Position numbers and translations under genes: made by a program | Notes under the pieces: model-generated | The model's input: only the letters and a program-made list of their open reading frames with translations | Database searches by the model: none | Told to the model about the DNA's origin: nothing | Shown here: piece by piece, positions 1 through 9,600 of the stretch | Position numbering within the stretch: position 1 is the stretch's first letter | Layout of the letters: each line of letters begins with the position of its first letter | Assembly: GCA_905147135.1 (NCBI GenBank) | Contig: LR990058.1 | Coordinates: 12,251,349 to 12,315,348 of the forward strand | Direction of reading: 5' to 3' | Source of the DNA: Blastobasis lacticolella | Taxonomy: Eukaryota > Arthropoda > Insecta > Lepidoptera > Blastobasidae | Length of the DNA stretch: 64,000 nt

Positions 1-100
1 GATGGATAGACGACCTCGTAAAGGTTGTAAGGAACCGATGGATGCAAGTCGCACAGAGTCGTCGATCAGTGTGGAAGTGTGGACGTAAAGACATAATTTA
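1..100 (+). repeat. Decayed 3' tail of a non-LTR retrotransposon (unit 0 copy)
   Basis: The plus strand encodes [15 protein letters not shown], the conserved C-terminal end of RTE/Jockey-type reverse transcriptases. Compared with the rightmost copy (58205-58350) it lacks about 27 bases between GTGGAAG and TGGACGT. The same loss is present at 29940-30040. Confidence 0.6.
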
Positions 101-230
101 TCCAAGGGCCACAACAGCCCACTACATTTATAATATTTCGATGTCTTATGACCGATGAAACCGAAATTTCCGTCGGATGGAATCAAATGATTTTGGGTGG
201 AGACTGGAGCCCTAGACCCTAGGGGCTAGC

Positions 231-249
231 CCCCCCCCCCCCCCCCCCC
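231..249. repeat. Homopolymer C run
   Basis: About 19 consecutive C in intron 1 of A0; about 18 at 30171-30188. The rightmost copy (about 58491-58509) has a mixed C-rich sequence instead. Such runs are prone to sequencing length errors. Confidence 0.9.
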
Positions 250-307
250 TGAAATCGCTACTTACTCTACTTTTTTATTAAATTCTTTTTAATGCCTTAT
301 ATTTCAC

Positions 308-459
308 CTTATACACGTCTTAGGGAAATGCTTGCAGTCGATATTGCATCCGAAGCCAAGCCCAGTCATCCAGCCCATGGGCGGCGTCCGCGCCAGCCCG
401 TTGTCCAGCGCGCGCGCCGCCGCCAGCACCGCCAGCGCCGTCACGCACCGCAGCAACAT
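308..459 (-). CDS. GH27 gene A0, coding exon 1 only (rest lies left of the window)
   Basis: First coding exon of a third type-A GH27 gene. It encodes 50 codons plus two bases, starting [14 protein letters not shown] with a hydrophobic signal peptide (likely cut after A17, ARA-LDN). It continues with the GH27 N-terminal signature [13 protein letters not shown] and a CNIDC motif. The ATG is at 459; the donor AAG|GTGAAA ends the exon at 308 in phase 2. It is identical to exon 1 of A1 (30247-30398). Exon 2 would lie left of base 1. Whether A0 is intact cannot be judged here. Confidence 0.85.
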
Positions 460-560
460 TTTGGAGGAAGCTAGCACATTTAACTGGTATTGCAAACGTC
501 CATAGGCTGCGATGACTGCTTACCATCAGGCAGGCCGCAATCTTGTTTGCCACCTTAGTA
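460..560 (-). repeat. Lepidopteran interspersed repeat fragment forming the region just upstream of the A ATG
   Basis: The minus strand reads GGCCTGCCTGATGGTAAGCA then CGCAGCCTATGGACG, a motif recurrent in lepidopteran LINE/SINE tails. A related copy on the opposite strand lies at 26256-26360. It ends next to the A0 start codon, so it probably forms part of the 5' UTR or promoter. Equivalent positions are 30399-30499 and 58718-58818. Confidence 0.55.
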
Positions 561-1119
561 ATAAGTATAAAAAATGCTGCGGAATCTACACCAGTAGAAA
601 TTGAGCGTTCTTTAAACGGTGTTATTAGTTAGTTTTATCCATCGAAAAAGTGTTCTGTGGTTTTATCATTACTTGCTGTAGCGTCAAGTTAACACTTTGG
701 CATGCCATTCGATTTTTTTAAATACCTAAGTTTCTAGGTAGGTTGGTACTAATGACGAGTAAATTTATTAATGCTTGATTCATTATATTTTTTATCATAT
801 ATTATTAAATAAAACGGTTTTGAAGACTTACCTATTTGTTTCCAAATGTGTCGTAAATGAAGTACAACGTTTCAGTACTTGATATTTATACAAAAAGTTA
901 AAAATTCTTTGTCTTATATGTAAGTATTTATGATATGTAGGGCAATTAAAATTACATACTTACCAAAGTTATGTCATAATTTGTAGGGCAACAAAATTCC
1001 TTGCTCTATCGGTTTGCATAACTTTCAACACGTGCAGCCTGTAGGTGAACTATTCGCATAGGCCTGACAGCGACCTGCGAATTCAGGTTGCTGATTGGTT
1101 AGCAACTTATCATCACGAA

Positions 1120-1270
1120 AGCGTATAAAAGTCATACAGTTGCGCTCACGCAACCCCAACAGAGCGCTGGGTCTCTCCGGTGCTGCACCACTAAATACGG
1201 CTGCCATGCAGCCAAGTATCCAGTGTTTATTCATTTTCAGCTTTACCTATTTAATAAATGGGTTAATATA
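1120..1270 (+). promoter_or_regulatory. TATA box-like promoter signature with a short ORF, function unknown
   Basis: On the plus strand an inverted CCAAT (ATTGG) precedes TATAAAA (1124-1130); an ATG at 1205 opens a 21-codon hydrophobic frame (MQPSIQCLFIFSF). An overlapping minus frame of 69 codons covers 1025-1234. The block is conserved at about 31059-31209. In the rightmost copy both short frames are broken, which argues against a conserved peptide. Confidence 0.2.
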
Positions 1271-1359
1271 ATTGTTAACAATTAATATGGAATGTGATGC
1301 GTTCTGAAATAAATTATTAAGTAGGAAGGGACATACTTAAATATTTCTTGATTTTTAAC

Positions 1360-1475
1360 TTACTGCGCTGGCTCAGCGACCCAAAGAGCATCTTAGCCTC
1401 TGACACCAAAAGACGCCACTCATGCCGATCCGGAACGGTTTCCTTCCATCACGGCCTTTGAAGCTCTTACAGGTC
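1360..1475 (-). repeat. Non-LTR retrotransposon tail fragment
   Basis: The minus strand carries TTTTGGTGTCAGAGGC and GGGTCGCTGAGCCAGCG, a tail seen widely in lepidopteran LINE remnants. Copies lie at 31299-31414 and 59617-59733. No intact frame. Confidence 0.5.
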
Positions 1476-1624
1476 CTTCTGATTTATAACTAGGGCTCTA
1501 TAGAGCCCAACCACCTACCTACAATTTTGAACCGTACTTAATTTATCTACTTATGGGCCATTAGATAATAGGTACCCAGTTACATTATGCCTTTAAACAA
1601 GTAACTCTTGTGGGTTAATAAATA

Positions 1625-1855
1625 AATTTAAGAGGACGACCCAGGAAAACATTCACTGATCAGTTAATTCTTCAGATTCAGTAATGTTCTCAAAAAAGAT
1701 GGGGTCCGAAGTGGTAAGAATAAAAGGAGAAGTATGAAAAGAGTTGTGGATATATGCGAGGCTAGGAAGTTGTGTCAGGCCAGAGCAAAGTGGCGGTCCA
1801 TAGTCTCTGCCTACCCCACCTGTGGGACACAGGCGTGAGCTTTATGTGTGTATGT
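1625..1855 (+). repeat. Non-LTR retrotransposon 3' end fragment
   Basis: Plus-strand frames resemble RT C-terminal tails (RGRPRKTFTD, then EARKLCQARAKWRSIVSA) and end near a TGTATGTAATAAATAAAT tail. Copies lie at 31564-31794 and 59880-60110. Confidence 0.55.
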
Positions 1856-2204
1856 AATAAATAAATACGTATTACCTAATAGCTGACTGTGCGGTGTTTC
1901 CGGGTGATAGGTAGGCCCACTGAAAACCAGCGTTGTGGTACGCGTCAAGCGGCCACAACATTATACTGAGGGGGTCCAGTTGCACTGGAAGCCGCGACAC
2001 GGAGTTTTAACAATGCCACTGGGAATATTTAACTGTAGTAGGTACTCGTATATCGTCTAACATCAAATCGGACATAGTGTTAGATCATGTTATCTATATT
2101 TATTTATTTATTAAATCTTCATGCACAAAATAGTACAAAGGCGGACTTAAAGCTAAAAAAGCGTTATCTACCAGTCAACCAGGAGATAAAGGGTAAAGAA
2201 AAAG

Positions 2205-2595
2205 TAAGGCGGTGCAAGAGAAGCTACTAAACAAGATGGAAGAGGGGAACCGAAAACTCACTGTCGCCCAAAGGGCGATGGAAAGGGCTATACTTGGCTA
2301 CGGCTAATCGGGAATGAGGAGATCCGCAAGCGAACTAAGGTCACCGACATATGTCGAAAGATTGCGAAGCGGGCAGGGCACATATCTCGCAGAACAGATG
2401 GCCCATGGGGCAGGAAAGTTCTCGAGTGGCGATCATGTACCGGAAGACGCAGCGTGAGTATCCCACTAGGTGTGCCGATGATCTGGTAAAGATAGCAGGT
2501 GTAGCTGAATGTGGAAGGCGCATTACCCTTTGTGGAGATCTCTGCTTATGCCCAGCAGTGGGCATCTTACGGCTGATATGATGATGATGGACATC
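2205..2595 (+). repeat. Decayed 3' fragment of the same RTE family as 19490-21639
   Basis: Aligns with the last 390 bases of the element at 19490-21639: CGCCCAAAGGGCGATGGAAA, the codons for [14 protein letters not shown], and the end GCCCAGCAGTGGGC followed by a GATATGATGATGATG tail. It has several indels and stops. It lies beyond the 3' end of B1 and is shared with unit II (32144-32534). Confidence 0.8.
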
Positions 2596-2770
2596 TAAGT
2601 TTAGTTTTGAGACGAGAAGATGGGAGCGCCTCAAAGCGCCCCTCCTTCCTATCCACGGCGCGCAATTTGGAAACCCCTGTGCTTCTATTAATTCTTTTAA
2701 CAATTATCTCAGGGTATGAGAAAATGATATATTAATTATGTGAGCAATGGGTCTACACAGAAATGAGGCA

Positions 2771-2965
2771 CTATATTTTAATACTTTGGTAGTAGGTAAT
2801 TTCATCATATCCACTAGATTTTCTGTTCTTTAAAGACATAATAATTTTGTAAACTTCATTATCGTCAACAGGTTTGAGAAATATTGTTTTAGAATTCTGT
2901 TTCTCCGCTTGTATGAAGTTATCGTTAACAATGTCACATATTTGTTGAGGTTTACGAAATGTCAT
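2771..2965 (-). pseudogene. Reverse transcriptase fragment of a CR1/Jockey-type element
   Basis: The minus frame encodes about 64 residues including KIIMSLKNRKSSGYDEIT, the conserved segment just before the RT palm domain. It is truncated on both sides. The style (AT-rich, Asn/Lys-rich) matches the element at 60137-61656, probably the same clade. The unit II copy is at 32710-32904. Confidence 0.7.
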
Positions 2966-3562
2966 ATTATTAAATATTATAGAGTCAATGTCATTATTGT
3001 GATTATTATTTGACGTAATTGCCGATATATACTACTCCATATAGCTTTTGGATTTTTTCCGTTTTGAATTATGTACTTTATATTATAATTTATCATGCAT
3101 AGGTACGCCCATAGACCAATAAAATCCACTCTAAGAAATGGAACACATTGCTTGCCAGTGAGATCCTAAACATGAGTAGGTAGTCCTTATAGCTTAGAAA
3201 GAGACAGCATTTCCCTCAAGCCAGGTTTCCAGATTGTAGGGAGATGTACGGTCCGGGGAAGACATTCGCAAGAAAATCATCCTTAGCTGCAAGCATTCAG
3301 CAGATCTACCCAAAGCTACTTACGAACTTGCGACATAAAAGTGGCTTCTTGTGCCTTGGCGACGATGGCTGAATTAGATTGTACCATTTCTAAAATTATT
3401 TGGGACAGCGTATAAGGCTCGCCATCCAGCGGGGCAACGCGGCCAGCCTTCTGGACACATTTCCGCATTCAGGGGACTGGGGCAAATATTTTACCTATTT
3501 AAGTAATTTAGAGTAAGGTTTTTATTGATAGGTTGTTTTAATATGTAATTCTATATTGTTTG

Positions 3563-3568
3563 TTTATT
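3563..3568 (-). promoter_or_regulatory. Poly(A) signal of gene B1
   Basis: AATAAA on the minus strand, about 120 bases after the TGA stop at 3691-3693. The unit II counterpart is at 33502-33507. Confidence 0.45.
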
Positions 3569-3690
3569 ATGTTTAAGTTGTTAATATTAAATATTACATT
3601 TTTAAAATGAAACTACAATATTTGTTACTCGATTTAATTTAAACATCGTCCAATAGAACCTGATACTCGAGCTCATTAGAAGTGAGGTAT

Positions 3691-6600
3691 TCATTCGTCT
3701 TTAATCTCTCCAGGCACCGTCTCCTCAAACTCGTAATCTTCATCATACTCCTCCGCATCCTGAGACCCCTGCTCAACGGAATATGGGGGCGGGTTAGGAG
3801 ACTGCTCAGAAGATACCTCGGGAGTCGGAGATGAGGTGGCGTCATTTTCTTTCAATGGCGTCCAATGATAAAACTTGACTTCTGTAGAAAATAAATAAAT
3901 AAATAAATAAACGTTTATTTTCTCCCATTAATTTACAGATCACAATTTACATTTCATTTAAACACTTATGGGAGACTGATGCCTAAGCTAGGCAAGAAGC
4001 CTGTATTTCAGGTCACCAGGCCCCCCCTCGCACTACTGTACATAATATAATGCTTGCAATGTCTCGTATGCTAGGGAATAATATATAATAAATATATGCA
4101 AACCAATATAAACATTCAGAGTATCTACCTAAATGTTTACTTATACATACATAAATGATATATAATATATATACGTATTTTTGTGTTAGTATTGTTAGTA
4201 ATATTTTTATTTAGCTAATAGTTGTAAGTATCAGTAAGAGAAAGTTCTGTTTTGGTGTTACTAGTGGGATATGTGGCAAGGTGGGAACTTAAAATATGTT
4301 AAATTTTTTTAATGATCTAACTAACTGGTATAAGGATAGACTCTGTTCTATCATAGCTGAGGTCACTGGTGACTCTCTTTTTGCAAAGGAAATAGTTAAG
4401 CGCATAGATGTTGAGTACTTTATTTACATTATTGTATATAAAGCCTCCCAGGAAACAGAAAAATCTTTGGCCAAAACTTGTTACAATGGGGGGATCAGGA
4501 TGTGGCACCGTATACGGTCTTCTACGGGCTTTTGTGGTTGAGGATGGGGGGATGTATGTGACCGTGCGGTGTTGCGAAAGTGTTGTGTGGAGAATAAATA
4601 ATTGGCGCACTGTCAGTACTGATAACCTTTGATAGAGTTCAGAGGTTGAGAATCTAAATGGGAGAAAACACATTACTTTAAGTAATGACCGTTGGGCTCT
4701 CTCCAAAGTCAAAAGTTTGGTTTTAGGAGCACCTCCCCATGAAGTAATGCAGTAGATTAAGAGGGACTGACAGAGTGCAAAATAAATGAGAACTTTATCT
4801 AAAAAATGCGATCCAACCGTTGTTTCTCTCAGTCGATCCCGTCTCTTCAAATGCCTAAATCCATTTTCTAATGACCTTAGCACTGGATGATACATTAATG
4901 CCTTTCTTTCACACGCGCGATTTAACCGACGAGCGGTTATTTCCTGATTTATCGTTTTGATAATAAGCTCATAACGCTAATCATGCATGTTGTGCTCGCC
5001 TGTATGACTCCATAGCAACTGAATTTCTAAGAACAAATTCTATATAAATTAACATATTTTTCTTTACTATAATTACCCAACAAAAAACACTTATTGAAGT
5101 GCAAGTTTATCCTAACGAAACATTTCACCGATAATAACTCCGCACAATATAATAATGCGAATAATAAATATAAATGGAAATAAAATAATAATTTTAATGT
5201 CGTAATTGCGGGCCGCGGGGCGGCGGCCAGAGAGCAATATGCACTCATTTCAGCACAACGATTTGAGTGCAAGCACTCTTTTTGGACACCTTGTAGGTAC
5301 TTACCCATGTCTCCATCGAATTCATCATAGAATTTTGAGTTACTGCTAATTATTTTTGCTGGTTTTGTATTGTCCAATAAGTCCTGAAATTATAATAAGT
5401 ACACGTATAGGTAGGTAGGTAGGAGCGTTGGTGGCCGAGTGGTTACGGTATCCGACTTGTAAGCGAGAGGTACCGGGTTCGAATCCCACTACGGCCATGT
5501 ACCAATGACTGTTTCTAAGTTATGTACATTAGTTGAATACTAAACGATGCTCTTACTGCGAGAAAAACGTCGTGATGACACCTGCATATTCAGGCTGAAT
5601 ACTGAATGTGTAACCATGATCCAACCTGGTCAGGTTCCCCTAGTAGCAAGGTCACGGAGGTCAGATGGCAGTCGCTCCACTGTAATTACCTGATCTAGGG
5701 AGCTTATTCCACCTTTCTCGTTCGTGGTAAAAAGGCTCATGATGCCCGTAAGTTAATTGAATGCCAGGTACCTAGATGGTGTGGATGAAAGCTATCCTAT
5801 CGTTGGAGGGTGTGGTGGCGGAAAAGTGACGGTTGCACCAAGTTAAACGTTCTTTGGAACATTCCCCGTTGAGAACACCCAGAGAGCCAACTTCTCTCCG
5901 GAGACCTAAGGGATCTAGACCATCTGTAAGAAGGATCATCGACAAAATTCGTATCGTCGATAATGAAGCTCTTCGTTGAATGAAATCAAGTGGAAGGAGT
6001 TTGTATTGGGGTGAACCAGCCCATAGATGGGAGCAGTATTTCATATACTGAGGACGAACCTGTGCCTTGTAGCACTGTTTGGCTTTATTCAGTACCCCAA
6101 GTTTATTTGTAAGCCAGTTTGGCTTTACCTTCCAAGTGATCCCTAAATTGGACTTCGCACCGCAGTCTGTGTAAAACGCACATCAGGCATAGTCTGTTTA
6201 CACTGCGGGATATAAGGCGGTGCGTTTCCCCCGTCGTCAAGTAATAGCCAGGGCTATGCTCAAATAGAAAGAAAGGAAAGACATATATTACACATAGCAC
6301 ACCACAACATAAATATATACTCGGTGTTCGCGATACGCAGCTCGTCAAAGCCGTCGAAGGAAATTTCTGTCGCTCCTCTTTACGCTTCTCCTTGCGCAAA
6401 CTTGGCAACTCGCTGGCGTACTCAGCAAACGGGAAGGCTGGTCTCTATTTGCCAGTTTGCCACGAACTCGACCCTTACTTGGATGTCGAGACAGCATTGT
6501 AACGCTTCTTTATCGTACGCGTATCAGTATTCGGGTCCTTCGCATCTCGTGCTGCCACCTACGCTCGGTAAGCTGCCTGTTTTAGGCAAGAAGCTTCGGC

Positions 6601-9600
6601 ACAGGACTTATCGAACCATGGCTGGTTTCGTCCACCGACACGTACGGCTCTGTTGGGGATGAAGCATTTCATTCCCAACAGTTTCGTATCCGCGACAGCA
6701 ACAGCTCATTGCGAAGGATCGTCTGACGTGAAGCATAACTGTATACACGGGTACGACGCATAGAATTCCTGCAATCCATCCCAATTTGATGACTTGTAGT
6801 GCCACACTCGATGCGACCCCGAGGAACCCAAAATCCGAATACCCCACACTTCCGACCCAGTTTTGGAACTCTCTTACCTTTACTTCATACTGCCCATGAG
6901 GGAACATCGTGGCGTCCACCGGCAGCTCTATTCGTCGTTATTGAAGCTCTGACCATTGGCGATAAAACACGAGCAAAGCTGTGACGCCAAATGATAGTTC
7001 ACGTCTCCAAATATCCTGTGAAAGTGACGATCGCCAACATCAGTAGGAAAATGCTCCCTGGACTTTATAGCACTGGAGGTTATCCTACGTCATCGACTAC
7101 AAGAAATATGACACTTTGTAGCGATAGATAGTTTAGTAGACCCACAAAATATTGCGCTGTTTTTGCACAACCTGGCACGCTCGGTAAAGTCGAAGAGATA
7201 AGTTGTTATTTTTCCGACCCAAAGTTTCGCCTTTTCGTAGCTATCTATCGTACTTACTTAGAGTAAAAAATGTTTAGCAATATTATTAGACTCAGCAAAA
7301 GCCTTTGTTTATTAGACTTATATTATTATACTTTTATTTTTGTTTATTAGACTTATATTATTAGACTCAGCAAAAGCCAAGAGGTTTCCCATCCGCTCCT
7401 CTTGTTGAAAGGTTAGGTATCCGAAGAACACTCCGAGACTATTTGAATGATAGGTTGCAAAGTGTCACAGTATATAAGTGATTATTCGATACAAGTAAGT
7501 ACTCAATATTTTTATTTCGATACCGACTTTTTTTGGTTTCGAATAATTTCTTTCGATTCGAATGAAAATGACTTGTATTGAATCGATTAAACGCGTCCTA
7601 CCTATTCGATTTCAGTTCAGTCGGTTCTTTGTTATAAACTGGCCACACCGCGCTGCGTATCATCTCAAAGGAGGAGTCCTACCCCTACCCTTCCCTTTCC
7701 ATACACCTACCCCTACCCCTCCTCTCCTCTACCCTATACCTGCCCTACACCCACATTACACATACTTACCATACACCTAATAATAAATTTATGCAAAGTC
7801 GAGCCACCCGGACAGCAATAACTCGGATAACCTTCCTTTTGAAAAAAATAAAAAAACCTTTAGATTTCGTATTCGAATGCTACCGGATTCGTGTTACAGC
7901 TTAGGAATAGGTCTATGGGTCATTTTGTCGTATAAAAAATTAATTTCATTTAGTAACTAAAGATACAGAACCCTAAATCCTTTAGAGATCTGACTGAGTC
8001 AAAAAATGAAATAAATAAAGAATCCCCCACTTTTACACAAATTTTCCCGTAAGGAAAGCAGCCATATTACTGTAATTATATACGAAGTGTACACCAAAGT
8101 AAGTAAAACATAAAATATAAAAAAACTATCAGGAATCATCATTACATCTGATTATTTTTTCGTGTAAGTAATTTTTACAAGGTGTCATTACACATGACGA
8201 CATTTTAAAATAATTTTCGAAGAAATATCGGTTTGGTTACGCGATGGTTGCGTAATGGCTGCGGGGTGTCAGACCTGGGCCTAGCCATCCGCTAATTTGT
8301 CATCATCATCATCATCATCTCGGCGTTGAATCCAAGTTGCGCCCCCGCGCTGCACGCGGCCTACAATATAGGCCTCAGGTGCTGACTTGGACCGCAACGC
8401 CCACCAGATCATCTCACGAGGGACACAGTCAAAGGCCTTCTGCATGTACAGAAACAGGAAATGCAGGGGCGTGTTCCTTGATCTGTATCCCTGCATGAGA
8501 GTTCTTAGGGCAAATACGGGGTCCATGGTCCCACAACCCGGCCAAAGCCCATACTGACAATCCGAGATTGTACACTCCCGTCGGATTTGAGAGTCCACAA
8601 TGCGTTCGAAGAGCTTCATGGTGTGAGACATCACCTTTATACCGCGGTAGTTGGTGCACTCCCGCACTGAACCCTTACCTTTAAAGACTGGGGTAATTAT
8701 ACTCAGCCTCCATTGGTTTGGTATCTTCCCGGTGAGGAGAATGCGGTTATAAAGATCGGTAAGGATGCTCACACCACGAGAGCCTATCGATTTCCACGCC
8801 TCAATAGGGACTCCATCGGGTCCGACGGCTTTCCGATTCTTCATGCGGCGAAGAGCCGCCTCGACTTCTTCAGGCGTTATCGATGGCACGAGTCCTTGAT
8901 TCGGAGGGAGGTCCGGTGGATGCACCTCTTTATGCTGCTTATTCAGTAGCTCGTGGAAATACGAGCGCCATCTCTCCTTTCCCGCGCGGTCGTCGCATAA
9001 CAGGTTAGCTTGATTGTCATTTACACAGCGACAAATGGAAATATCCTCTGCCGCTTTGACCCTCGATCGTGCCAACTTGTAGATGAGTTTCTGCCCCTCA
9101 GACGATTCAAATTTTTCGTACAAAGGACGTAAGTGGTCTTGTCTGGCTCTGGCTACCGCTCGTTTGGTGGCACGTTTGGCATCCCTGTATGCAGCGAGGT
9201 CTTCAGGAGATCTGGACGCTTGCCACTTTTTAAAGAGGGCTTTCTTTACCCTAATCTCCCTCTGGACTGTGTCGTTCCACCACCAGGTCTCCTTGTCAAG
9301 CCTGCGTCCGCCCCTTGACACCCCCAGCACCGTCCTTGCCGCCCGTACGATAGCTGTCTGAGTTCTGTCCCAGAGTTGTTGGATAGATTAGATCGTTGAC
9401 AGCAGCGGCGAACTCAAGGGACTTGGTTCCTTCAAGCAGCCACCACCGGGTTTCACGACGGCACTGCTCCCGGTATTTGCCTCGGGGCTTCACGCGCAGG
9501 TCCATCACAAGGACCCGATGTTGGGCAGTGAGACTCTCTCCGGGTATGACTTTACAGGTGGCCACTTTGCTAATATTGTCTCTCCGAGTGAGAAAGTAAT

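Noticed and set aside
1025..1234. Cysteine-containing secreted peptide on the minus strand
   Set aside because: No splice or family support, and the start is lost in the rightmost copy; kept only as an uncertain regulatory region.
3330..3480. An additional exon of B between exon 9 and the neighbouring unit
   Set aside because: The frame has no acceptor fitting phase 1, and exon 9 already ends with a stop followed by a poly(A) signal; this looks like repeat DNA.
5423..5500. Possible tRNA gene (box A and box B present)
   Set aside because: The two ends do not pair into an acceptor stem and a shared SINE body follows; the same head recurs at 11724, 18577 (minus) and 23706.
7676..7780. Telomere-like CT-rich repeat
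   Set aside because: Irregular units rather than a regular TTAGG array; simple low complexity.
8281..9330. Host gene resembling craniofacial development protein 2
   Set aside because: That label is commonly given to RTE endonuclease/RT frames; here target duplications and the (GAT)n tail show a retrotransposon.
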